A stretch of 23,221 bases of DNA from an uncultured Collinsella sp. GTDB lineage: Bacteria; Actinomycetota; Coriobacteriia; Coriobacteriales; Coriobacteriaceae. The translations under genes and the position numbers were made by a program. The stretch covers positions 1-23,221 of the forward strand of contig CABUBY010000014.1 in assembly GCA_902489955.1 (NCBI GenBank), given 5' to 3'. Of the stretch, positions 7,563 to 16,266 are shown piece by piece. Numbering within the stretch: the first letter of the stretch is position 1; every line of letters begins with the position of its first letter. The notes beneath the pieces were generated by a model. That model was not told the DNA's origin and made no database searches. It saw only the letters and a list, made by a program, of their open reading frames with translations.

Positions 7563-8208
7563 GGTAGTAATCCAATTTTTTCTCGGCGGCGCCCAGCAGC
7601 ATCTCGACCACAAAGTTAAAGACCCAGTAGATCAACGCCGCAATCGCAAACGGCACCATGCTCACTTGCGAGGCGACCAGCGCCTTGGCCGTCGAGAACA
7701 TCTCCCCCACGCCGATGGCAAACGCCAGCGACGTGTCCTTGACCAGCGTGATGATCTCGTTGCCCATCGCCGGCAGAATACGCTTGGCAACCTGCGGCAT
7801 CACAATGTACAAAAACGTCTGCAGGCGCGAGTAGCCCAGCACCTCGGCGGCCTCGTATTGACCGCGCGGAATGGACTGCAGGCCCGAGCGATAGATCTCG
7901 GCAAAGTAACCGGCGTAGTTGATGATGAACGCTACGACGCACGCCGTCCACTTGGAATCGGGCGTGAGCGAAATGCCGAACACGTAGTACGGGGCAAAGT
8001 AGATGGCAAACATCTGCAGCATGAGCGGCGTGCCGCGCATAACCGAGATATAGATGCGCGCAATCCAGCGGAGCGGCGCAATTTTGCTCATGCGCATAAA
8101 CGCCACGGGGATTCCCAGCGGAATCGACCCGAGCAGCGTCAGTACAAACAGCTGCAAACTGACCAAGAATCCCTGGCCAAGCATCTGCATCATGACCTGA
8201 ATAGACAA
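7555..8208 (-). CDS. Polar amino-acid ABC transporter permease (HisM/GlnP type)
   Basis: The 217-residue membrane protein has about five hydrophobic segments. It carries the EAA-loop signature that contacts the ATPase (IYRSGLQSIPRGQYEAAEVL, then GYSRLQTFLYIVMPQ), and the IARIYISVMRGTPLMLQMF stretch typical of polar amino-acid permeases. Only one permease gene is present, so it probably works as a homodimer. The start is TTG at 8208; GGAGAAGG lies 4 nt upstream. An ATG five codons downstream (8193) is an alternative, but its upstream sequence is weaker. The gene is separated from the binding-protein gene by a 139-nt spacer that folds into a long hairpin, and it overlaps the ATPase gene. Confidence 0.93.
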   Translation of the reverse strand: MSIQVMMQMLGQGFLVSLQLFVLTLLGSIPLGIPVAFMRMSKIAPLRWIARIYISVMRGTPLMLQMFAIYFAPYYVFGISLTPDSKWTACVVAFIINYAGYFAEIYRSGLQSIPRGQYEAAEVLGYSRLQTFLYIVMPQVAKRILPAMGNEIITLVKDTSLAFAIGVGEMFSTAKALVASQVSMVPFAIAALIYWVFNFVVEMLLGAAEKKLDYYHD

Positions 8209-8212
8209 CCTA

Positions 8213-8220
8213 CCTTCTCC
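8213..8220 (-). promoter_or_regulatory. Ribosome-binding site supporting the TTG start of the permease
   Basis: GGAGAAGG ends 4 nt before TTG at 8208 on the minus strand, with the GGAG core 8 nt away. This is the reason for choosing the rare start over the ATG at 8193. Confidence 0.6.
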
Positions 8221-8247
8221 TTCGCAGCAACAGAACGGCTGATCTTA

Positions 8248-8358
8248 TTCTCAAATAGGCACAGTGCCCAAGATTGCGAGCGACAAGCCCGACGAAGCGT
8301 ACTTTGGTACGCGAGGAGGGTTGGAGCCGCAAGGTTGGGTGCTGTGGCTATTTGAGAA
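8248..8358 (-). repeat. Long inverted repeat / intercistronic hairpin after the binding-protein gene
   Basis: The 24-nt arms 8248-8271 and 8335-8358 pair with one mismatch and two G-U wobbles (TTCTCAAATAG on the left, CTATTTGAGAA on the right). The inside (8272-8334) also folds in part: GCGTAC and GTACGC pair around TTTG. The right arm covers the last codons and stop of the binding-protein gene. In importer operons such a hairpin often protects the binding-protein mRNA and reduces downstream expression; it may equally be a dispersed palindromic repeat. Confidence 0.55.
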
Positions 8359-9208
8359 CCCAGTTGTCGAAGGACAGGCCGTAGCTCGCGTATTTGTCGC
8401 ACAGGTCCTTAACCGTGCCGTCCTCGTAGAGCGCCTTGAGCGACTCGGTCACGGCGTCGGCCGACTTGGTGTCGCCCTTCTTAAAGCCAACGGCGTAGTG
8501 CTCGCTGGACAGCGGCTCATCAAGCTGCGTATAGGCATCGGGCTTGGCGGCAAGCTGATACTGGGCAATCGAAAGATCGCACGCCACGGCATCGACCGCG
8601 CCGCTCTCGAGCTGCATAAAGGCCGTGTTGTACTCGCCGATCGTGTCGAGCGTGGCAAACGTCGCCGCCAGATCCTTCTGGTCACCCTCGAGCACATCCT
8701 GCGCAGCGGAATCGGTCTGGGTAATCACGGTCTTGCCGGCAAGATCGTCCCAGCTCTTGATGCCTGCATCCTTCTTTACCACCAGCACCTGCTCGTTGAG
8801 CATGTACGGCTCGGAGAACGTGTAGTCGTCCTCACGGCCCTCCATGGTAAAGCCGTTCCAGATGCAGTTGATGGCGCCCGAGTTAAGCAGCGTATCCTTG
8901 GCGTCCCAGTCGATGGCCTCGTATTTGACCTCCCAGCCCTGCTTATCGGCAACAGCCTTGGCCAGATCGAGATCAAAGCCGGTGTACTCGCCATCGTCGC
9001 CCACAAAGCCGTACGGAGGATAGGACTTATCAAAGCCCACCACGAGCTTCTTGGACTCCGCAGCGCCCTTCACATCCTTGGCTGCGGCAGAACCGGCAGC
9101 AGAGCCCTTGCCGGCACCACCGCCGCAACCGACAAGACCAAGGCCCAGCACCGTGGCGAGCGAGCCGGCTAGACCAACAAACTGACGACGAGACATATCG
9201 GTGTTCAT
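8348..9208 (-). CDS. Polar amino-acid ABC transporter substrate-binding lipoprotein
   Basis: The 286-residue product has an N-terminal export signal with twin arginines (SRRQFVGLAG, R7-R8) and a lipobox (LVGC, C28), so it is probably exported by Tat or Sec and lipid-anchored to the outer face of the membrane. A Gly/Ala/Ser linker follows, then a family-3 solute-binding domain (about residues 50-285): VVGFDKSYPPYGFV near its start, GFDLDLAKAVADKQG, and the DWDAKDTLLNSGAINCIWNG hinge region. It captures a polar amino acid and passes it to the permease. The start at 9208 has AAGGGGGA 7 nt upstream; the ATG at 9229 would place that site inside the gene. First gene of the three-gene importer operon, with a good promoter upstream. 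Confidence 0.95.
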   Translation of the reverse strand: MNTDMSRRQFVGLAGSLATVLGLGLVGCGGGAGKGSAAGSAAAKDVKGAAESKKLVVGFDKSYPPYGFVGDDGEYTGFDLDLAKAVADKQGWEVKYEAIDWDAKDTLLNSGAINCIWNGFTMEGREDDYTFSEPYMLNEQVLVVKKDAGIKSWDDLAGKTVITQTDSAAQDVLEGDQKDLAATFATLDTIGEYNTAFMQLESGAVDAVACDLSIAQYQLAAKPDAYTQLDEPLSSEHYAVGFKKGDTKSADAVTESLKALYEDGTVKDLCDKYASYGLSFDNWVLK

Positions 9209-9264
9209 GGTATTCCCCCTTGATGGCACTTTAGTTAAGTAAAGTGAGTCGTGTAACGTCCAGA

Positions 9265-9293
9265 ATCATACACTCTACCTTGATAAAGTACAA
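9265..9293 (-). promoter_or_regulatory. Promoter of the amino-acid ABC transporter operon
   Basis: On the minus strand TTGTAC (9288-9293), a 17-nt spacer and TATGAT (9265-9270) form a near-consensus housekeeping promoter. The -10 box is about 57 nt before the start codon. The -35 box begins only a few nucleotides from the left arm of the long inverted repeat at 9302. Confidence 0.65.
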
Positions 9294-9301
9294 GGGAGAG
9301 G

Positions 9302-9448
9302 TTGCCCGGCGTGGGCGGGGAGCGGCGCGTAATTAAGTTTCCTGCTCTACAGTCCTGCGCAAGACGGAAAGCACATTAAGTGCTTTCCTTTGCGTGCGGA
9401 ACTCGCGATAAACTTAATTACGCGCCGCTCCCCGCCCACGCCGGGCAA
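9302..9448. repeat. 147-bp element with perfect 39-bp inverted repeats
   Basis: Positions 9302-9340 are the exact reverse complement of 9410-9448. The outer part of the arm is GC-rich (starting TTGCCCGGCGTGGG) and the inner part AT-rich (ending TAATTAAGTTT). The 69-nt centre contains another hairpin, GGAAAGCAC and GTGCTTTCC around ATTAA (9366-9388), flanked by partly complementary stretches. The element fills much of the divergent 349-bp gap 9209-9557 between the importer operon and the rRNA methyltransferase gene. It carries no gene and is upstream of both neighbours, so it is not a terminator. A miniature mobile element or other dispersed palindrome is the best guess. I see no clear target-site duplication. 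Confidence 0.75.
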
Positions 9449-9512
9449 ACATCGTTGGACTTATCGCTGACATGAAATGGGCGCTTGCATATCGTCTGCT
9501 AACTTGGCACGG

Positions 9513-9518
9513 TACAAT
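9513..9518 (+). promoter_or_regulatory. Candidate -10 box of the rRNA methyltransferase gene
   Basis: TACAAT lies 39 nt before the start codon. The best -35-like hexamer, TTGCAT (9485-9490), is 22 nt away, too far for a standard promoter, so only the -10 is proposed. The leader has GTGGGG 7 nt before ATG. Confidence 0.4.
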
Positions 9519-9557
9519 GCTTTCAGATTTCAATTTGTAAATTAGTGGGGTTAATTC

Positions 9558-11006
9558 ATGGCAGAATCTCGTGCGGAGCGTAAGGCTCGTCGTGCTTTGA
9601 TCGAGGCGGCTGAGGGGTCAGAGGAGAAAAAATCTTCTAAGAAATCCAAGTCGTCTCAGGACGCGAAGGGTAAGTCGGCCAAGGGCAAGGCTAAGGCCAA
9701 GCGTTCTGACTCTCGTCGAGGCGGGGATAAAGCGCCTCAGACTCGTTCCAAGCGCTCGCATAAAGATCGGGTTTCGTCTGCGCGTAAGGCCGTGGACCCC
9801 AAGTCTCCCTGTTCGATCATGAAATCTTGCGGTGGGTGCACGGCGCTCAATCGTCCTTATAAAAAGCAGTTGGCAGCTAAGCAGGCTGCTATGGAGGAGC
9901 TTTTTGCTTCGCTTTGTGAGCGTGAGGGCATTGCTGTAGATCCTATTCGTGGCATGGGTGTCACCCTGGGCGACCCGGGCAAATATCCTGCGCCGCGCGG
10001 TTTTCGCCATAAGGCCGCCACTCCCTTTGCTCCCGGTAAGGAGGGCGCTGTCCGTTGCGGTTTCTTTGAGCGCGGCACGCACAAGATCGTTGCCGTACCC
10101 GAATGCCCCGTCGAGGCACCGGGCGCCCGTCAGATTCTCAACGGCATCGCACGCGAAGCTGAGCGGCTGCATATTCCCGCCTTTAATGAGGACAAGCATC
10201 TTGGTTTGCTTCGCTATGCCGTCGTCCGCTGCGGTTGGCGTACCGACCAGGTCATGGTCACGCTCGTGACCGCTCAGCGCGACTTGCCGCATGCGCAGGA
10301 GTTCTTTGAGGCTGTCGCCGCACTCGATCCGCGCATCGTCACCGTCGCCCAAAACATCAACGGACGCCCCGGCAACGCCATCCTCGGCGAGGAAACCCGC
10401 ATCGTGTATGGCGCCGAATGCATGAGCGACCAGCTGCTCGGCTGCGAATTCGACATCTCCCCCACCGCGTTTTATCAGACCAACCCGCAACAGACCGAGC
10501 TGCTCTATCAGCTCGCTATCGACGGCATGGATTTGCACCAGGGCGATGTGCTCATGGATGCCTACTGTGGCAGCGGTACCATCGGTCTTTGCGCAGCTAA
10601 AGATGCCCAGAACAAGGGTATCGGCATTATGCTGCTCGGCGTTGAGCGCAACCCGGCGGGCATTGCCGACGCACGTCGCAATGCCGAGCTCAACGGCCTC
10701 ACCCGCAGCGCTTGGTTTATGGCCGACGACGCCACCGACTACATCCTGGATGCCGCCGACAACAACGAACGCGTCGACGTTCTTTCCATCGACCCGCCGC
10801 GCGCCGGCTCCACGCCCGAGTTCCTCGAAGCTGCCTGCGCACTTAAGCCGCGCCGCATCACCTATATCAGCTGCAACCCCGTGACCCAAGAGCGCGACCT
10901 GCACCAGCTCCTCGACGGAGGCTATCGCCTGCTCAAGATCACGCCAGTCGACATGTTCCCTCACACCGACCACACCGAAACCGTAGCGGTCCTCGAACGC
11001 CGCTAA
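9558..11006 (+). CDS. rlmD: RlmD/RumA-family 23S rRNA (uracil-C5)-methyltransferase with basic N-terminal tail
   Basis: The 482-residue product carries an Fe-S cluster motif (C85, C91 and C94 in CSIMKSCGGC, plus C183 in PECP), then an AdoMet-binding Rossmann domain (LMDAYCGSGTIGL, GVERNPAGIADARRNAELNG) and the signature DPPRAGS, SCNP with catalytic C439, and DMFPHTDHTETV. The family transfers a methyl group from AdoMet to C5 of a uracil in 23S rRNA or tRNA; RumA/RlmD modifies U1939, but RlmCD- and TrmA-type relatives are similar, so the exact position is not certain. The first ~80 residues are a Lys/Ser/Arg-rich low-complexity tail in place of the usual TRAM domain, and may bind RNA. T-ending codons are more common in the first 350 nt than later. 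Monocistronic. Confidence 0.9.
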   Translation: MAESRAERKARRALIEAAEGSEEKKSSKKSKSSQDAKGKSAKGKAKAKRSDSRRGGDKAPQTRSKRSHKDRVSSARKAVDPKSPCSIMKSCGGCTALNRPYKKQLAAKQAAMEELFASLCEREGIAVDPIRGMGVTLGDPGKYPAPRGFRHKAATPFAPGKEGAVRCGFFERGTHKIVAVPECPVEAPGARQILNGIAREAERLHIPAFNEDKHLGLLRYAVVRCGWRTDQVMVTLVTAQRDLPHAQEFFEAVAALDPRIVTVAQNINGRPGNAILGEETRIVYGAECMSDQLLGCEFDISPTAFYQTNPQQTELLYQLAIDGMDLHQGDVLMDAYCGSGTIGLCAAKDAQNKGIGIMLLGVERNPAGIADARRNAELNGLTRSAWFMADDATDYILDAADNNERVDVLSIDPPRAGSTPEFLEAACALKPRRITYISCNPVTQERDLHQLLDGGYRLLKITPVDMFPHTDHTETVAVLERR

Positions 11007-11033
11007 CCAACCTCAGTAGATTTTTGGGACAAG

Positions 11034-11066
11034 AAAGGGGGCGACCCGTCTGGGCCGCCCCCCCTT
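11034..11066. terminator. Bidirectional terminator between the methyltransferase and PHP genes
   Basis: A GC-rich hairpin, AAAGGGGGCGACCC with GGGCCGCCCCCCCTT, with a loop of about 5 nt, lies between two convergent genes. Short T-rich stretches follow on both strands. Confidence 0.7.
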
Positions 11067-11086
11067 CGCTTGGTTTATAAATTCCG

Positions 11087-11908
11087 CTACATCCCATTGC
11101 GCAGATCACACACGCCGGCTGCCGCCATCTCGCGCAGCAGCGTCTCGCGATCGCGCGTCACGATCAGATCCAACGGGAAGTGAATCTCGTCGAGCATCTT
11201 GCGAGCGTAATCGAGCTTACCAATTGCCATGCCAATGTGCGCATCGGTCGAAACGCCAATGCCCACGCCCAGCTCGGCGCAGCGCTCGGCAATCTTGCGG
11301 CATACGGCCCAATGCTCAGTGTCGACACCGTGTTCAAGACTATGGTTGTTGATCTCGATAATCTTGTGCTTGGCCTTAGCTGCCAACAGCACCTCGTCGA
11401 TATCGAACGGCACGCCCGAACGCCCCGTGTGACCCAGCATGAACACCTTGGGGTGCTCCAGGGTATTGATATACATCTCGGTCGTCTGGGCCAGCGTCGC
11501 GCCCTCAGCAATCTGCGGATTATGCACGCTTGCAACCAAATAATCCAAATTACGCGTAACCAAATCGAACAGTGAATGCTGACGGCTGTACGAATCGCCG
11601 GCGATATCGAACGTGACAGGGGTGTCCTCGCCAAACAGGCTTCCGTCCAGCGAAACGATATCGGCCTCGGCACCACGCAGCACCAGCACGCCGCTCCAAA
11701 TGCGCGGCCAGATATCCTGGTTGATAAAGAACTGGTAACTGCGCAGGTCATTGGGGCAAGCCGTAACCATAGAGCTCAAATGGTCGGCAGATCCGAGCAC
11801 CTGCAGACCACGCTCTGCCGCCCAGTACACATTCTCCTCAATGGTCGAATATGCATGCGCAGAGAACATCGTATGGGTATGAATGTCACAAGAAAGCAGG
11901 TAGGGCAT
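11087..11908 (-). CDS. PHP-domain phosphoesterase (YcdX / histidinol-phosphatase-like)
   Basis: The 273-residue protein is almost entirely one PHP domain. Metal-binding motifs in order are DIHTHT (D8, H10, H12), ADHLS (D42, H43), GAEADI, SVHNPQ, LGHTGRSG, EINNHSL and STDAHIG. These residues bind a two- or three-metal centre that hydrolyses phosphate esters. The layout matches YcdX-type phosphatases; HisK-type histidinol phosphatases are related, but no histidine genes are nearby, so the substrate is unknown. The start at 11908 has AAGGAG 7 nt upstream. It follows the aminotransferase gene on the same strand at 165 nt and probably has its own promoter. Confidence 0.9.
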   Translation of the reverse strand: MPYLLSCDIHTHTMFSAHAYSTIEENVYWAAERGLQVLGSADHLSSMVTACPNDLRSYQFFINQDIWPRIWSGVLVLRGAEADIVSLDGSLFGEDTPVTFDIAGDSYSRQHSLFDLVTRNLDYLVASVHNPQIAEGATLAQTTEMYINTLEHPKVFMLGHTGRSGVPFDIDEVLLAAKAKHKIIEINNHSLEHGVDTEHWAVCRKIAERCAELGVGIGVSTDAHIGMAIGKLDYARKMLDEIHFPLDLIVTRDRETLLREMAAAGVCDLRNGM

Positions 11909-11945
11909 CGGGTCTCCTTATCTGGCACGGCCGTCGCTTATATTC

Positions 11946-11975
11946 ATTGTACGCATAGCCTTCGATAGTCGTAAA
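11946..11975 (-). promoter_or_regulatory. Candidate promoter of the PHP gene
   Basis: On the minus strand TTTACG (11970-11975), 18 nt and TACAAT (11946-11951) lie 38 nt before the start codon. The -35 box is weak and the -10 is good. Confidence 0.45.
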
Positions 11976-12008
11976 ACCACTCCATCCCAAAGACACAACG
12001 TCCATGAC

Positions 12009-12039
12009 AACGGGGTCCGGCTTAACACCAAACCCCGTT
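12009..12039 (-). other. Stem-loop after the aminotransferase gene
   Basis: AACGGGGT and ACCCCGTT pair perfectly around a 15-nt loop, about 35 nt after the aminotransferase stop. There is no T-run, so it is a weak terminator candidate or an mRNA 3'-end structure. Confidence 0.3.
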
Positions 12040-12073
12040 TCGCGTAAAACATTGTAGGCAGAGCGCTCTACTT

Positions 12074-13258
12074 TTAACGATACTCGTCCGCCAACTGTTT
12101 CCAAGCGGGTAGCGAATTGACAATCGTTTCGTAGCTCACGCAATAGCCCAGGCGGAACCAACCCGGCATACCAAAGCTGTCCGAGGGAACCGCAAGCAAC
12201 TCATACTTCTTTGCGCGCTCGCAAAACGCATTCGCATCGGGCTCCAACGCTTTCACCCATAGGTAGAACGCGCCATCCGGCTCAACATAGGTGTAGCCGT
12301 ACTCCGCTAGTGCGTTGGTAAGCGCGGTGCGGTTGCGTGCATAGGCCTCAACGTCACTCGGCTCATCGATGCAGTCGATAATTACGCGCTGGAAGAGTGC
12401 CGGTGCGCATACAAAACCCAGCGTACGGGCAGCACCCGCAACAGCCGGCATCAGACGGGCAGCCTGCGGATTGGTGTTGGGAACCAAGATCCACCCCACG
12501 CGCTCACCCGGCAGCGACAGCGACTTGGAATACGAGTAGCACACGATGGTGTGCTCGTAGATCGAGGGCACCCAAGGCACCTCGGCACCGTACACAATCT
12601 CGCGGTACGGCTCATCCGAGATGAGCATAATCGGATTCTCGGGATCGCGCTGAGCGTTGGCCTCGCGCAGAGCATTGGCCAGTCGCGTCAGCGTGTCGCA
12701 CGTATATACGGCACCGGTCGGATTGTTGGGAGAGTCGATGATGACGGCCGCCGTCTTATCGCTGATCGCCTTGAGCACGTTGTCCACGCTCAGCTGGAAC
12801 GTATCTTCATCGGCGAGCGCCTCAACACACGTACAGCCGGCCTTCTCAATCCAAACGCGATACTCCGGAAAATACGGGGCGATAACAATAACCTCGTCGC
12901 CCGGGTTCGTAACGGCGTTGAGCGTGCAGGTGAGCGAAGCCGCGGCACCCACGGTCATAAAGACATCCTTGCCCTCATAACTCGTACCAAAGCGGCGGTT
13001 GAGCGACTCAGCCACGGCGGTACGGCACTGCGGCAGGCCCGGTGCGGGCGTGTATCCGTGCAGCTGGTCACTCGGCAGCTCCAAGGCCTTCTTAATGGAC
13101 TCCGCCACGGCAGCGGGCGCCGGAACGCTCGGGTTACCCAGCGAAAAATCGAATACATTTTCCGCACCAATCTGCGCCTTGCGCTCAAGGCCATAGCTAA
13201 AAATCTCGCGGATGATGGAGCTTTCCGCACCGCGAGCATACATAGTTTCGTTGATCAT
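12074..13258 (-). CDS. Pyridoxal-phosphate-dependent class I/II aminotransferase
   Basis: The 394-residue product has the fold-type I aminotransferase landmarks: the SPNNPTGAVY loop (176-185), ISDEPYREI with D215 contacting the pyridine nitrogen and Y218 contacting the cofactor, and SYSKSLSLPGERVG with K245 as the Schiff-base lysine. An arginine in the C-terminal part (GWFRLGYC) should bind the substrate carboxylate. It belongs to the broad AspC/PatA-like group; the amino donor cannot be read from sequence. The start at 13258 has AAAGGGGA 5 nt upstream; the extension to 13357 would run through the palindrome and has no family similarity. TACAAT (13283-13288, minus) is a likely -10 box. Confidence 0.92.
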   Translation of the reverse strand: MINETMYARGAESSIIREIFSYGLERKAQIGAENVFDFSLGNPSVPAPAAVAESIKKALELPSDQLHGYTPAPGLPQCRTAVAESLNRRFGTSYEGKDVFMTVGAAASLTCTLNAVTNPGDEVIVIAPYFPEYRVWIEKAGCTCVEALADEDTFQLSVDNVLKAISDKTAAVIIDSPNNPTGAVYTCDTLTRLANALREANAQRDPENPIMLISDEPYREIVYGAEVPWVPSIYEHTIVCYSYSKSLSLPGERVGWILVPNTNPQAARLMPAVAGAARTLGFVCAPALFQRVIIDCIDEPSDVEAYARNRTALTNALAEYGYTYVEPDGAFYLWVKALEPDANAFCERAKKYELLAVPSDSFGMPGWFRLGYCVSYETIVNSLPAWKQLADEYR

Positions 13259-13282
13259 CTGTTCCCCTTTCACATAGGCGCT

Positions 13283-13288
13283 ATTGTA
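13283..13288 (-). promoter_or_regulatory. Candidate -10 box of the aminotransferase gene
   Basis: TACAAT on the minus strand lies 24 nt before the start codon. No convincing -35 box is seen. Immediately upstream an inverted repeat, CGCTTT and AAAGCG with an 8-nt spacer (13289-13308), covers the -35 area and could be an operator. Confidence 0.4.
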
Positions 13289-13317
13289 CGCTTTAGCCGA
13301 GCAAAGCGCCGCAGCAA

Positions 13318-13379
13318 TGTTGATTGGGGACAGACTTAAATGCGTGAAAACGCTCATTTAAGTCTGTTCCCAATCAACA
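13318..13379. repeat. REPIN-like palindrome
   Basis: The 25-nt arms 13318-13342 and 13355-13379 are reverse complements except for one position that still pairs as G-U. Each arm carries TTGATTGGG, then ACAGACTTAAATG, and the 12-nt centre has GCG/CGC around TGAAAA. The size and the GGGGACAGAC core resemble REP doublets (REPINs), which are copied by RAYT (Y1-type) transposases; no such gene is in the window. It lies between the ftsH terminator and the aminotransferase promoter. Confidence 0.6.
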
Positions 13380-13418
13380 AAAAGAAAAAGCCTCCGCAGG
13401 TTTCCCCGCAGAGGCTTT
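13379..13418 (-). terminator. Terminator of the tilS-hpt-ftsH block
   Basis: On the minus strand AAGCCTCTGCGGG pairs with CCTGCGGAGGCTT (two G-U or mismatch positions) around a 4-nt loop, followed by TTTTCTTTTT. It starts 11 nt past the ftsH stop. Confidence 0.85.
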
Positions 13419-13429
13419 CGCCACAAAGG

Positions 13430-15568
<2,139 letters not shown>

Positions 15569-15569
15569 C

Positions 15570-16118
15570 TTACGAATAAACCTCCGGTTTCAAAATGCCC
15601 AGATACGGAAGGTTACGATAGCGCTCGGCATAGTCGAGGCCGTAGCCCACCACAAAGGCATCGGGGCAATGGGTTCCAACATACTTGGGCGTGATGGCCG
15701 AGGTGCGGTCCTCAACGTCCTTCCACAGGAAGGCAGCGACCTCCAGCGAAGCGGGCTTGCGGCTCTCGAGGTTCTTCATCAGGTACTTGAGGGTCAGGCC
15801 CGAGTCCAGAATGTCCTCGACGATCAGCACGTCGCGACCACGGATGTCGATATCCAGATCCTTAATGATACGCACGATGCCCGAAGACTTCACACCGTCG
15901 CCATAGCTCGAAACAGCCATGAAATCGATGTTGGTCGGTAGCTCAATCTTGCGCATCAGGTCGCCCATAAAGACAACGGCACCGCGCAGAACCGCGATCA
16001 GCACCAGATCCTTACCCGCGTAGTCGCGAGTGATCTCCTCGCCCAGGCGAGAAACGATGCCGTCGATATCCTCCTGCGTAAACAGAACCTTCTCGATATC
16101 CGGATGTTGAGAAGCCAT
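15570..16118 (-). CDS. hpt: Hypoxanthine phosphoribosyltransferase
   Basis: The 182-residue product has the type I phosphoribosyltransferase PRPP loop VLIVEDILDSGLTL (97-110), in which E101 and D102 bind the Mg-PRPP. The LRGAVVFMGDLMRKI segment and the late FVVGYGLDYAERYRNLPYLG stretch, which covers the base, match hypoxanthine/guanine enzymes. It converts hypoxanthine, and usually guanine, plus PRPP to IMP or GMP in purine salvage. AAAGGG lies 6 nt before ATG. The stop is 1 nt from the ftsH start. A promoter candidate precedes it, so hpt-ftsH can be expressed apart from tilS. Confidence 0.97.
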   Translation of the reverse strand: MASQHPDIEKVLFTQEDIDGIVSRLGEEITRDYAGKDLVLIAVLRGAVVFMGDLMRKIELPTNIDFMAVSSYGDGVKSSGIVRIIKDLDIDIRGRDVLIVEDILDSGLTLKYLMKNLESRKPASLEVAAFLWKDVEDRTSAITPKYVGTHCPDAFVVGYGLDYAERYRNLPYLGILKPEVYS

Positions 16119-16175
16119 GACAACCCTTTCTTGTGCTTAATCGCCCACACACCGCCGTATGGACGCGAACTACAC

Positions 16176-16205
16176 ATTCTAGCAGCGCACGGGGTATATT
16201 TTCCA
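16176..16205 (-). promoter_or_regulatory. Candidate promoter of hpt-ftsH
   Basis: On the minus strand TGGAAA (16200-16205), 18 nt and TAGAAT (16176-16181) with an extended TGC just upstream. It gives a leader of about 50 nt before hpt and lies in the 148-nt gap after tilS. Confidence 0.55.
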
Positions 16206-16266
16206 GCCCGCGCACCATCAGTGCGGGAATACCGTCAACGCCGCACAGAACAGCTGGTGCGAGGGG

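Noticed and set aside
9618..10973. 451-residue open frame on the minus strand opposite the methyltransferase gene
   Set aside because: No domain, and the plus-strand frame contains all RlmD signature motifs.
11886..12161. 91-residue minus-strand frame in the gap between the aminotransferase and PHP genes
   Set aside because: It begins within the aminotransferase coding region, ends inside the PHP gene, has no ribosome-binding site, and its middle holds the PHP promoter.
12551..13339. 262-residue open frame on the plus strand opposite the aminotransferase
   Set aside because: Antisense shadow with no motif.
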